Shown: positions 33,355 to 41,681 of the stretch, in pieces
Layout: every line of letters begins with the position of its first letter
Numbering within the stretch: the first letter of the stretch is position 1
Source: Allobosea sp. BK604
GTDB lineage: Bacteria > Pseudomonadota > Alphaproteobacteria > Rhizobiales > Beijerinckiaceae
Assembly (NCBI RefSeq): GCF_004341515.1
Contig: NZ_SLZF01000009.1
Location: 1 to 64,000 of the forward strand
Direction of reading: 5' to 3'
Length of the DNA: 64,000 nt
Made by a program: the position numbers and the translations under genes
The notes under the pieces: generated by a model
Told to the model about the DNA's origin: nothing
Database searches by the model: none
Seen by the model: only the letters and a program-made list of their open reading frames with translations

Positions 33355-34890
33355 GTGAGTGTTGTTCTGGCCTGCGATCTCGGCGGCACCAGCTTCCGCG
33401 CCGCGCTCGTCGATGCGGCCGGCGCGACCCTGGCCGAGGCTGTCGTGCCCGGCCCCGCCGCGCGCGACCGCATGGGCTGGTCGGAGATCGATGCCGATGA
33501 ATGGTGGCGCATCCTGGTCGAGGCGGCCGGCAGGATCGCCGCGAGCGCGCCCGAACTCTTCGCCACGGTCGCCGGCATCGCGATCTGCGGGGTCACGCGC
33601 AGCCAGGTCTTCATCGGCAGCGACGGAGGCCAGCTCCGCCCCGCGATGACCTGGAAGGACACGCGTTCGGAGGAAGCGGCCGAGCGGCTGCGTGAAAAAC
33701 TCGGCGGCCACCCCGAGCGCGTGCGCATCAACGCCTTCCATCCGCTCGCGCGCCTCGCCTGGCTGCGGGAGGAGGAAGAGGCGACGTTCCGCAGCCTCGC
33801 CTGCGTGCTCGAACCTAAGGATTGGCTCAATTTCCGGCTGACCGGCGAGCAGGCCGGAGACCCGGTCTCGGTCGCCCGGCTCCTCGCCTGCGCGGAGGTT
33901 GTCGCCGGCAGCGATGCCCTCGCCGCGGCCGGGCTGACGCGTTCGATCCTGCCCCGGATGCTGGAAGCGCAGGAAGAGGTCGGCCCGGTCCAGCCCGGCC
34001 TGCCGGCGCCCCTCGACCGGCTCGCCGGCGTGCCGGTGTTCTGCTGCTCGAACGACACCTGGGCCGCGGTCGCCGGGCTCGGCGCGCTGCGCCCGGGCCA
34101 TGCCTATAATATCTCGGGCACGACGGAGGTGCTCGGCGTCGTCGGCGAGGCGCCGGCCGAGGCCGAGGGGCTGATGACGGTCGACTGGCGCGGCATGTGG
34201 CAGCTCGGCGGCCCCAGCCAGAACGGCGCCGACACCGTCACCTGGCTGCTGGCGCTGCTCGGCAAGGCCGGCGCCGCGGCTGATGTCGGCGCGACCATGG
34301 AAGCGCTGCTCTCCGGCCGGCGCGATCCGCAGCCGCTGCTCTTCCTGCCCTATCTTCAGGGCGAACGGGTGCCCTATTGGGACCCGGCCCTGCGCGGCGC
34401 CTTCATTGGCCTCAACCGCGCGCATGGCGCGAGCGACCTCGCCTATGCGGTGCTGGAGGGCGTGGCCTTCCTGAACCGGATCGTCCTGGAGCGCGCGGAG
34501 GCCGCACTCGGCGAGCCGGCAAAGGAAATCCGTTTCGGCGGCGGCGCCGCATCGAACCCGGTCTGGAGCCAGATCAAGGCCGATATTTGCGGGCGGCCCG
34601 TGCTCGTCGGCACCGCCAGGGAGCCCGGCATCCTCGGCGCCGCCATCGTCGCCTGGACGGGGCTCGGGCGCTTCGCGTCGCTTGCGCAGGCGCAGGACAG
34701 GCTGGTCTCGATCGCGCGCCGCTTCGATCCGGAGCCTGGCCGCCGCGCGGCCTATGATGCGCTCTTCCCGCTCTATCGCCGGGCCGAGGCCGCGCTCGCC
34801 CCGGTCTCGGCCGATCTCGTCGCGCTCTCGCGCAGCGCGGGCGCCCTGCCCGGCATGCACGGCCCCTGCTCCACCAGCCCGAAGGACTGA
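33355..34890 (+). CDS. FGGY-family carbohydrate kinase
   Basis: 511 residues. Phosphorylates a sugar or polyol with ATP. Motifs are the N-terminal phosphate-1 loop ACDLGGTSFRAALVDAAG, GVTRSQVFIGSDGGQLRPAMTWKDTR (substrate side), PKDWLNFRLTGE, and the C-terminal adenosine motif RFGGGAASNPVWSQIKADI, a near-perfect FGGY signature 2 region. GTG 33355 places the start right before the GGT loop, in line with family length. It opens a plus-strand operon with an SDR dehydrogenase and a ribose-type ABC importer. Xylulose, ribulose, erythritol or similar are all possible; the sequence does not decide. Confidence 0.9.
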   Translation: MSVVLACDLGGTSFRAALVDAAGATLAEAVVPGPAARDRMGWSEIDADEWWRILVEAAGRIAASAPELFATVAGIAICGVTRSQVFIGSDGGQLRPAMTWKDTRSEEAAERLREKLGGHPERVRINAFHPLARLAWLREEEEATFRSLACVLEPKDWLNFRLTGEQAGDPVSVARLLACAEVVAGSDALAAAGLTRSILPRMLEAQEEVGPVQPGLPAPLDRLAGVPVFCCSNDTWAAVAGLGALRPGHAYNISGTTEVLGVVGEAPAEAEGLMTVDWRGMWQLGGPSQNGADTVTWLLALLGKAGAAADVGATMEALLSGRRDPQPLLFLPYLQGERVPYWDPALRGAFIGLNRAHGASDLAYAVLEGVAFLNRIVLERAEAALGEPAKEIRFGGGAASNPVWSQIKADICGRPVLVGTAREPGILGAAIVAWTGLGRFASLAQAQDRLVSIARRFDPEPGRRAAYDALFPLYRRAEAALAPVSADLVALSRSAGALPGMHGPCSTSPKD

Positions 34891-34895
34891 CGCCA

Positions 34896-35684
34896 ATGAC
34901 CGCCAGCCCCGCCCCCGTCACCCTGATCACCGGCGCCTCCGGCGGCATTTGCGGCGCGCTCGCAATCATGCTCGCCGCGCGCGGGCACCGTCTCGTCCTC
35001 TCGGGGCTCGATCAATCCGGGCTCGACGCCGTCGCGGCCGAGATTTCCACGGCCGGAGGCGAGGCGGTGACGCTGGCGGGCGACGTGCGCGATCACGACT
35101 TGCCGGAGGCGCTGGTCGCGCTGGCCGCGAGCCGCTTCGGCCGGCTCGACAATCTCGTCACCGGCGCCGGCGCCTCGCGCCCGGTCCCGATGGTCGAGAT
35201 GGAGGATGACGAGTGGGACACGTTCGTCGACATCAATCTCTCCGCCGTCTTCCGCGTCGCGAAGGCGGCCACGCGGCGCCTGATCGCGCAGGGCGACGGC
35301 GGCGCCATCGTCCATATCTCCTCAATCGCCCATGCCAATGGCGGCGCCAATCTCGCCTATGGCGCAGCCAAGGGCGGCGTCGCGACGCTGACCTATGGCA
35401 TGGCGCAGCAGCTCGGAAAGCACGGCATCCGCGTGAATGCGGTTGCGCCGGGCATCATCGATACGCCAATGGTGAGGAACGGATTCGTGCAGCAGTTCAG
35501 CGCCCTGGTCGAGGGCGCGGCAGCGCGGACGCCGCTTGGACGGCTGGGCCGGCCGGAGGATGTCGCCAACGTGATCGCATTCCTGCTCTCGCCCGGCGCG
35601 GCCTTCGTCACCGGAGCCCTGATTCCGATCACCGGCGGCATCGAGATCCTGTCGTCGCTCACCACCATGGCGAAGCGAGCCTGA
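34896..35684 (+). CDS. SDR-family oxidoreductase
   Basis: 262 residues, a classical short-chain dehydrogenase. The nucleotide site TLITGASGGICGALAIMLAA has GxxxGxG altered (GASGGICG). Further features are the NNAG-equivalent LVTGAGASRP, Ser in VHISSIAHANG and the Tyr-Lys pair in LAYGAAKGGVATL, followed by RVNAVAPGIIDTPM. It probably interconverts a polyol or ketose with NAD(P)(H) in step with the kinase 5 bases upstream. The ATG follows the kinase stop almost directly, and the ABC permease starts 4 bases after its stop. Confidence 0.9.
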   Translation: MTASPAPVTLITGASGGICGALAIMLAARGHRLVLSGLDQSGLDAVAAEISTAGGEAVTLAGDVRDHDLPEALVALAASRFGRLDNLVTGAGASRPVPMVEMEDDEWDTFVDINLSAVFRVAKAATRRLIAQGDGGAIVHISSIAHANGGANLAYGAAKGGVATLTYGMAQQLGKHGIRVNAVAPGIIDTPMVRNGFVQQFSALVEGAAARTPLGRLGRPEDVANVIAFLLSPGAAFVTGALIPITGGIEILSSLTTMAKRA

Positions 35685-35688
35685 GGCG

Positions 35689-36645
35689 ATGGAGGCAAGC
35701 CGCCTGCGCGATCTGATCGGCCATTACGGCACGGCCTTCGCCGGGCTGCTGCTGATCGGCTTCTTCCTGCTGTTCGCGCCGAACTTCGCCAGCACGATGA
35801 ACATCATCAACGTGCTGAAGGATACGAGCTTTCTCGCCATCCTGGCGCTGGGCTTCACGCTCGCCTTCGTCGTGGCCGAGCTCGACCTCTCCGTGGCGGA
35901 AATCGCGAGCCTCGCGGCGGTCGTCTGCGGCTGGCTCGTCCAGCAGCAATATCCGCCGGCGGCGGCGGTCGCGGCTGCCCTGGCGGTCGGCGTCGCGCTC
36001 GGCTCGCTCAACGGTTTCGGCGTCACCGTGCTGCGCATTCCCTCGCTGATCATGACGCTGGGCACGGCGGCGATCGCCAAGGGCCTCGCCTTCATGATCA
36101 CCCAGGGCGTCGCCTTCGTCGGGCGCTGGCCGACCGGTTTCACCGGGCTCGCCCGCGGCTACAGCTTCGGCATCCCCAATCTCGTGCTCTGGATGGCGGG
36201 CGCCACGCTCTTCGCCTATGGCCTGGTGAAATGGACCAAGACCGGCGCGCATATGACCGCGACCGGCGAGGCCGACGAGGCGGCGCGGCTGGCCGGAATC
36301 GCGACCGCCAGGATGAAGCGCATCGGCCTGCTGCTCGCCGGCGTGATGTCGGCGATCATGGCGGTGCTGCTCGCCGCCAACCTGTCCTCGGCCGCGCCGA
36401 ACATGGCGGGCGACTACCTGCTCTACGCCATCGCCGCCGTGCTGCTGGGCATGACGATGTTCGATCCCGGCAAGCCGAACATTCCCGGCACGGTTTTCGC
36501 CGCGCTGGTGCTCAAGGTGCTCGGCAACGGGCTCGTGCTCCTCGGCGCACCGTATTACGTGCAGGATATCGTTCTCGGCGCCATCATCATCGGCTCGGTC
36601 GCCTTCTCGGCCAGCGCGATGAAGAAGGCGGCCTTCAAGGTCTGA
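35689..36645 (+). CDS. ABC transporter permease, ribose/sugar type
   Basis: 318 residues of the RbsC/BPD_transp_2 family, with about eight to ten membrane helices. The motif LGFTLAFVVAELDLSVAEIASLAAVVCG contains the conserved D-L-S of sugar permeases, and RIPSLIMTLGTAAIAKGLAF is typical. It forms the inner-membrane channel of the importer encoded by the next two genes. It starts 4 bases after the SDR stop, so it is clearly in the operon. In an atypical order, the permease precedes the binding protein, and the ATPase comes last. Confidence 0.92.
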   Translation: MEASRLRDLIGHYGTAFAGLLLIGFFLLFAPNFASTMNIINVLKDTSFLAILALGFTLAFVVAELDLSVAEIASLAAVVCGWLVQQQYPPAAAVAAALAVGVALGSLNGFGVTVLRIPSLIMTLGTAAIAKGLAFMITQGVAFVGRWPTGFTGLARGYSFGIPNLVLWMAGATLFAYGLVKWTKTGAHMTATGEADEAARLAGIATARMKRIGLLLAGVMSAIMAVLLAANLSSAAPNMAGDYLLYAIAAVLLGMTMFDPGKPNIPGTVFAALVLKVLGNGLVLLGAPYYVQDIVLGAIIIGSVAFSASAMKKAAFKV

Positions 36646-36677
36646 CGCTCAAAAGCAAAACCAGGGGAGTTAAGAAC

Positions 36678-37652
36678 ATGTTCGGCAAGCCCATTTCTGG
36701 CAAACCCAAATCTGGATTCAGGACTTTGCTGGTGGCCGCCGCGGCCTTCGTCGCGCTCGGCCAATCCGCCCAGGCCTTCGAAGTCGGCATCATCGGCTTC
36801 CAGTTCTCGTCGGAGACGCATGCCCGCGTCGCCAATGCCGCCGCGGCCGCGGCCAAGGCCAAGGGCTGGGGCGTCACGCTGCTGAACTCGGAGGGCGCGC
36901 TGCCCAAGCATGCCGAGCAGTTCGACGCGCTGATCGCCAAGAAGGTCGATGCGATCATCATCGCCATGGGCAAGCCGGTCGAGGCCGACGCCCAGTTCAA
37001 GGCGGCCAAGGACGCCAAGATCCCGGTCATCACCGTGCAGTCGGGCTCCAGCCCGCACGCGCTCTTCGACATCCAGACCAACGAGTACAAGGTCGGCGCC
37101 GAGGCGGCGCTCTATCTGCTCGGCCAGCTCGGCTATCAGGGCAACATCATCACGGCCCGCTTCGACCTGAACGTCGCCTCGCGTATCCGCGGCAAGCTGC
37201 TCGACGTGGTGCTCTCCGAGAACCAGGCGGTGAAGGAACTCGGCAAGTTCTCGATGGCCCGCACCCAGAGCTGGCGCGACGATGTGCGCTCCGGCATGCA
37301 GGCGCTGCTGCTGCAGAACCAGGGCAAGATCAACGGCGTCTGGGCCTCGTTCGACGGGCAGGCCTATATCATCGACGACCTGCTGCAGGCGCAGGGCGTG
37401 AAGAAGGGCCAGATCCCGCTGGTCTCGGTCGATGGCGGCAAGGAGACCTATGAGCGCATTGCCGATCCGGCCTCGACGTTGATGGCGACGGTCTCGATCC
37501 CGTTCGAGGAGATGGGCAAGCAGGCGGTCGACGCGATCCAGGCCATCGTCATCGACAAGAAGCCGAAGGAGAGCATCACGGCCGGGCCGTACCTGTTCAC
37601 CGATGCCGTGCTGGTCGACAAGTCCAACGTGCAGCAATTCCTCGGGAAGTGA
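36678..37652 (+). CDS. Periplasmic sugar-binding protein of the ABC importer
   Basis: 324 residues with a signal peptide (LLVAAAAFVALGQSAQAF). The mature part is a type I periplasmic-binding fold of the RbsB/Peripla_BP_4 kind: EVGIIGFQFSSETHARVANA, the repeated D-A-I-I-I motif DAIIIAMGKPVEADAQF, TNEYKVGAEAALYLLGQLGY and GVWASFDGQAYIIDDLL. It would capture a pentose, polyol or nucleoside. GGGGAGTTAAGAAC lies before the ATG at 36678. The nucleoside hydrolase two genes on makes ribonucleosides a reasonable ligand hypothesis. Confidence 0.9.
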   Translation: MFGKPISGKPKSGFRTLLVAAAAFVALGQSAQAFEVGIIGFQFSSETHARVANAAAAAAKAKGWGVTLLNSEGALPKHAEQFDALIAKKVDAIIIAMGKPVEADAQFKAAKDAKIPVITVQSGSSPHALFDIQTNEYKVGAEAALYLLGQLGYQGNIITARFDLNVASRIRGKLLDVVLSENQAVKELGKFSMARTQSWRDDVRSGMQALLLQNQGKINGVWASFDGQAYIIDDLLQAQGVKKGQIPLVSVDGGKETYERIADPASTLMATVSIPFEEMGKQAVDAIQAIVIDKKPKESITAGPYLFTDAVLVDKSNVQQFLGK

Positions 37653-37658
37653 GCGCTC

Positions 37659-37821
37659 TCCTTCTCCCCTGGGGGGAGAAGGTGGCAGCGCGAAGCGCCG
37701 ACGGATGAGGGAAGCCCCACACCACCTCATCCGTCATACCGTCATCCGTCCTGCCCTCATCCGTCTTGCCCTCATCCGACCCGGCTTCGCCGGGCCACCT
37801 TCTCCCCCGAGGGGAGAAGGA
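37659..37821. repeat. Inverted-repeat element with internal 15-bp tandem repeats
   Basis: A 163-base element inside the operon. Its ends are complementary (CCTTCTCCCCTGGGGGGAGA near 37660 and TCTCCCCCGAGGGGAGAAGG near 37802), each also self-complementary. Internally, 37728-37787 holds four copies of a 15-base unit (CATCCGTCxTxCCxT). Similar CTTCTCCCC-GGGGAGAAG elements are common in Hyphomicrobiales genomes. It may stabilise the upstream message or damp ATPase expression. Confidence 0.85.
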
Positions 37822-37833
37822 AAGGAGTGTGCG

Positions 37834-38610
37834 ATGCCTCGCGACAATCCCGGCACCACCCCCCTTCTCTCGCTCCGCGGCATCGGCAAGAGCTATGGCC
37901 CGGTCGTGGCCGTGCGCGATGTCGATCTCGACATCTTTCCGGGCGAGGTCGTCGCGCTCTGCGGCGACAATGGCGCCGGCAAGTCGAGCCTGATCAAGGT
38001 GATCTCGGGCGCCGAGGACGCGACCGCCGGCACGATGCACCTGCGCGGCGAGCCCGTGAGCTTCGCCTCGCCGCATGACGCGCTCGAACGCGGCGTGGCG
38101 ACGATCTACCAGGACCTGGCGCTGGCGCCGCGCCTCTCGATCGCCCAGAACGTCTTCATGGGCTCCGAGCTGACCAAGCCGGTGCTGCTGCCCTTCCTGC
38201 GCATCCTCGACAAGAAGAAGATGATCGCGGAATCGCAGCGCTACCTCGCCCAGCTCTCCGCCGCGGTCACCGACATGACCCGCCCGGTCGAGCGCCTGTC
38301 CGGCGGCCAGCGCCAGGCGGTCGCGATCTCGCGGGCGCTGCGCTGGAATGCCGAGATCATCATCATGGACGAGCCGACCGCCGCGCTCGGCGTCAAGGAG
38401 AGTGCGCTGGTGCTGGACCTGATCCGCAAGCTGAAGGCCGACGGGCGCACCGTCATCCTGATCAGCCACAACATGCGCGACGTCGTGGCGCTGGCCGATC
38501 GCGTCGTGATCATGGGCGCGGGCCGGAAATATGTCGACCAGCCGCTTGGCAGCCTGCAGGCCGACGACATCGCCCATATGATCATGGCCGGCAATGCCAG
38601 GGCGGCGTGA
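37834..38610 (+). CDS. ABC importer ATP-binding protein (single-domain sugar type)
   Basis: 258 residues with one nucleotide-binding domain: Walker A in CGDNGAGKSSLIKVISG, Q-loop IYQDLALAPRLS, signature RLSGGQRQAVAISRAL, Walker B IIIMDEPTAALG and H-loop LISHNMRDV. Many ribose-type importers use a duplicated 500-residue ATPase; a single domain as here fits the FrcA-like subgroup. AAAGGAG lies at good distance from ATG 37834. The gene follows the repeat element rather than abutting the binding protein. Its stop overlaps the nucleoside hydrolase start. Confidence 0.93.
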   Translation: MPRDNPGTTPLLSLRGIGKSYGPVVAVRDVDLDIFPGEVVALCGDNGAGKSSLIKVISGAEDATAGTMHLRGEPVSFASPHDALERGVATIYQDLALAPRLSIAQNVFMGSELTKPVLLPFLRILDKKKMIAESQRYLAQLSAAVTDMTRPVERLSGGQRQAVAISRALRWNAEIIIMDEPTAALGVKESALVLDLIRKLKADGRTVILISHNMRDVVALADRVVIMGAGRKYVDQPLGSLQADDIAHMIMAGNARAA

Positions 38611-39536
38611 TGTCTGAGCCTGTCATCATCGACACCGATCCCGGGCAGGACGACGCCGTCGCCCTGCTGCTCGCCTTCGCCAGCCGCGACGCGATCGACC
38701 TCAAGGCCATCACCACGGTCGCCGGAAACGTGCCGGTCGCGCAGAGCACGGCCAACGCACTGCGGATCCGCGATCTCGCCGGCGCGGCCGTGCCGGTCCA
38801 TCAGGGCGCGGAAGGCCCGCTGGTGCTGCCGCTCGAAACCGCGGAATTCGTCTGCGGGCCAGACGGGCTCGCCGGAGCCGGGCTTCCGGCAGCGACGAGC
38901 GAAGCCACGCCCGGACACGCCGTCCAGGCCATCGTCGATCTTTGCCGCGCGGCGCCGGAGGACGGCATCACGCTCTGCCCGCTCGGGCCGCTGACCAATC
39001 TCGCGCTCGCCTTCCGCCTGGCGCCCGATATCCTGCCCAAGGTCAGGCGCATCGTCCTGATGGGCGGCGCGATCGGCCTCGGCAACATGACGCCGGCGGC
39101 GGAATTCAACGTCTATGTCGATCCGCACGCCGCGGCCGTCATCTTCGGCGCCGGACGCCCGATCGTGATGTTCGGGCTCGGCGTGACCTTGCAGGCCATC
39201 GTCGCGCATGAGCAGATCGCCCGGATCGCCGCGCTCGGCACGGCGACGGGCCGGTCCATCCACGGCATGCTGACCCGTCCGCGCCCGGGCGGGCTCGGCA
39301 GCGCCGGCCACCCGATGCACGACCCTTGCGTGATCGCCTTCCTGCTCTGGCCCGAGCTGTTCTCCGGCCGCGACTGTTTCGTCGAGGTCGAGACCACGGA
39401 CAACGCATTGCGCGGGCGGACCACGATCGACTGGAACGGCCGCCTCAAGCGCGAGCCCAATGCCCATGTCGTCGCGGCAGTGGAAGCGAACGAGCTCTTC
39501 GAGCGCATGATTGCGCGCCTCGCCACTTTACCTTGA
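38610..39536 (+). CDS. Nucleoside hydrolase (IunH family)
   Basis: 308 residues. Splits the N-glycosidic bond of ribonucleosides to base and ribose. The calcium-binding aspartate cluster is visible at the start (IIDTDPGQDDAVALLLAFAS), with TTVAGNVPVAQSTANAL, LCPLGPLTNLALAFR, MGGAIGLGNMTPAAEFNVYVDP and the late HDPCVIAFLL carrying the last metal ligand Asp. ATG 38610 shares TGATG with the ATPase stop (GTG at 38607 is also in frame). There is no signal peptide, so it acts in the cytosol on imported nucleosides. This gives the best hint to the operon's substrate class. Confidence 0.93.
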   Translation: MSEPVIIDTDPGQDDAVALLLAFASRDAIDLKAITTVAGNVPVAQSTANALRIRDLAGAAVPVHQGAEGPLVLPLETAEFVCGPDGLAGAGLPAATSEATPGHAVQAIVDLCRAAPEDGITLCPLGPLTNLALAFRLAPDILPKVRRIVLMGGAIGLGNMTPAAEFNVYVDPHAAAVIFGAGRPIVMFGLGVTLQAIVAHEQIARIAALGTATGRSIHGMLTRPRPGGLGSAGHPMHDPCVIAFLLWPELFSGRDCFVEVETTDNALRGRTTIDWNGRLKREPNAHVVAAVEANELFERMIARLATLP

Positions 39537-39573
39537 CCACCTGGCCCTGACCGCCCGCTTGACGGAGCCGACC

Positions 39574-40095
39574 ATGCCCCATTTCGTCGATACCCTGCAG
39601 CAGGACGCCGCCGAGGCCATCGCCCGCATGCGCGAGGCGGCTCTCGAGGCCCGCCGCATCCATGCCCATGCCGAGCTGATGCGCCATATGCTGACCACCG
39701 CGCGCAAGGTGAAGGACCGCCCCAGGGCCGAGGCGGTCGAGACCGTCGTCGGCGAATGGATGGATGCCTGGAACCTCGCCCGCTCCGACTGGCCCCATAT
39801 CGCCCGCGAGATGCGCGTCTTCACCGAGGCGTTCCACGACTATGCGAACGAGCCGAGCGAGGCGAACGATGCGCGCGTCGCGGCCGGCGCGCAGGCGCTC
39901 GACGCGGCGCTGGCCCGCGAGGGCACGTCGATCGCCGAGCAGATGGCGTTTCGCTCGCAATGCGCCCATGGCTGGTGGGAGCTGGTCGCGCCCGTTCCGG
40001 CCGACCTGCCGGGGCGGAAGGAGCGTCCTTCGGTCCCCAGGCCCGCGGCCGGCCGGCCCTTCTGGGACGCGGGCTGCGCCGATTTCTGCCGCTAG
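39574..40095 (+). CDS. Hypothetical helical protein, 173 aa
   Basis: Soluble, alpha-helical, with no signal, membrane segment or domain that I recognise. The sequence has segments such as QQDAAEAIARMREAALEARR and WMDAWNLARSDWPHIAREM. It starts 38 bases after the nucleoside hydrolase and may be the last gene of that operon. The stop codon TAG abuts the next repeat block, as for the methyltransferase at 14236. Confidence 0.6.
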   Translation: MPHFVDTLQQDAAEAIARMREAALEARRIHAHAELMRHMLTTARKVKDRPRAEAVETVVGEWMDAWNLARSDWPHIAREMRVFTEAFHDYANEPSEANDARVAAGAQALDAALAREGTSIAEQMAFRSQCAHGWWELVAPVPADLPGRKERPSVPRPAAGRPFWDAGCADFCR

Positions 40096-40250
40096 AGCAT
40101 TTCTGCGATTCTCTGAATCGCCGAAGCGCTTTAGCCATTTGTTTTAACGCATTTTCTTCACGCGAACCGGTGCCCACTTCGCTCGAAAATGCTCTGGAGC
40201 TGACGCATTTTCTTCACGCGAACCGGCATCCACTTCGCTCGAAAATGCTC
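40095..40250 (-). repeat. Dispersed palindromic repeat, hairpin plus two copies
   Basis: Begins at the last base of the preceding stop codon with a hairpin-like start (AGCATTTCTGCGATTCTC / GAATCGCCGAAGCGCTTT), then two units (40149-40197 and 40204-40250) with GCGAACCGGxxxCCACTTCG cores. Confidence 0.9.
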
Positions 40251-40321
40251 TGGCCGCCCGGCGACGAGGAGTTGGCGAAGTGCAGGCCACGTCCCCCCGC
40301 TCCGCTTCGACCGGATCACGG

Positions 40322-41524
40322 CTACGCCAAAAAGGTCCTGATTTCGGAGCTGAGACGCTGCCAGGCCGGTTCGTGCGACAGGATCACGTGATTGTCGCTA
40401 TCCAGGGCGACGAAGCGGGCATCGGGAATCCCGTGAGCGAGGGCGAGCCCCTGGGAGAAGGGGATGCGGGCGTCGCCGCGGGAATGCAGGACGAGTGTCG
40501 GCGCCTGCACGCGCGGCAGCAGCGGCAGCACGTCGATATCGGCCAGCGCCCGGAAGATCCGCAAGGCATTGTCCGGCGAGGTCGAGATCCGCTGCAGGTT
40601 GTTGAACCAGCGCATCTGCTCCGGCGTGCCGCCCGGGATGAAGAGCGAGGTGAAGACTTGCCGGAATGCCGGGTTGTCGCGACCCCAGCCGAGACGGATG
40701 AGGCCTTCCAAGGCCTCGCGCTGGGCGATCTCCTCCTTGCTGCAGATCCTGCGCCAGCCCTGGGCGAAGCCTCCGATCAGGATCAGCTTCGAGACCCGTT
40801 CGGGATGGCGCGTCGCGTAGGCGATCGAGACCGCCGCACCCTGCGACATGCCGAGCAGGGCAAAGCGCTCGAGGCCGGCGGCATCGACCACCGTCTCCAA
40901 ATCGCGCACGAAGGTCTTGAAGGAAATGTCCTCGACATCCCAGTCGGACAGGCCGTTGCCGCGCGCATCGTAGCGCAGGAGCCGGCAATGGCTGGAGAGC
41001 ATGTCGATGAACGGCGACCAGACCGGGCTCTCGCGGTCGAACTCGACATGGTTCAGCCAGTTCGCCGCCTTGACCAGCGGCGGGCCCGCGCCCGTGCAGG
41101 CGAGAGCGAGATGGACGCCGTCCGCGGTGCGGCAGAAGGTGACGCTCTGCGTCATGTCCGTGCCGCCCGGCGGCGATCGGCCGGGCCCTCCCCCTTGAGT
41201 CGCCGGGTGCGGCGCAGCTGAGGCGACCTCGCCGACGAAGCGCACCCCCTTGCGCATCACCGTCCTGACCAGCCGCTGCGCCTGGCCATCGTCGCCGAGC
41301 GCGTGGCGCACCGCATTGATGCGGCTGGCGAGCGTGGATTCCGAGACGATCCGTCCGCCCCAGACCGAGGCGATCAGGTCATCCCGGCTGACCACCCGGT
41401 CGTGGTTTTCGACGAGATAGACCAGAAGGTCGAAGACCTGCGGTTCGAGCGCGATGCGCTCCGCGCCGCGGCGCAGCTCCCGGGAGGGTACATCCAGCGA
41501 GAAGTCCTCGAACAGGAACGTCAT
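40322..41524 (-). CDS. Winged-helix DNA-binding domain fused to alpha/beta hydrolase
   Basis: 400 residues. Residues 1-100 form an OmpR/CadC-type winged helix (FEDFSLDVPSRELRRGAE, LEPQVFDLLVYLVENHDRVV, LIASVWGGRIVSESTLASRI, KGVRFVGEV). After a Gly/Pro-rich linker, residues 125-400 form an alpha/beta hydrolase with Ser in LLGMSQGAAVSIAYA, LRYDARGNGLSDWD, and late Asp and His in LVLHSRGDARIPF and DSDNHVIL. The layout suggests a regulator whose hydrolase-like part senses or processes a small molecule. It is divergent from the MFS gene (157 bases between), which it may control. Confidence 0.9.
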   Translation of the reverse strand: MTFLFEDFSLDVPSRELRRGAERIALEPQVFDLLVYLVENHDRVVSRDDLIASVWGGRIVSESTLASRINAVRHALGDDGQAQRLVRTVMRKGVRFVGEVASAAPHPATQGGGPGRSPPGGTDMTQSVTFCRTADGVHLALACTGAGPPLVKAANWLNHVEFDRESPVWSPFIDMLSSHCRLLRYDARGNGLSDWDVEDISFKTFVRDLETVVDAAGLERFALLGMSQGAAVSIAYATRHPERVSKLILIGGFAQGWRRICSKEEIAQREALEGLIRLGWGRDNPAFRQVFTSLFIPGGTPEQMRWFNNLQRISTSPDNALRIFRALADIDVLPLLPRVQAPTLVLHSRGDARIPFSQGLALAHGIPDARFVALDSDNHVILSHEPAWQRLSSEIRTFLA

Positions 41525-41681
41525 GCCGCGGTCGATCCTGGCTGCCGGGTTCAGGCGTAGCAGCGATCAGCCGAAGCAAAATCAAGGAAATCCCAAGCTC
41601 TCGTCAAGCTGCTCTCAAAGCGAACGCGCGCGTTCCCGGTCATCCTGCAGCGGTCCAGCCAACTCGCCATGGGGACCGATC

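Noticed and set aside
31672..34896. Antisense frames opposite the antiporter and the kinase
   Set aside because: No start signals, no recognisable sequence and low-complexity composition.
36231..36677. Upstream extension of the sugar-binding protein
   Set aside because: It overlaps the permease gene in another frame; the signal peptide starts at 36678.
37728..37787. Short tandem repeats considered as a CRISPR array
   Set aside because: Units are 15 bases and contiguous, without spacers, and no cas genes are present.
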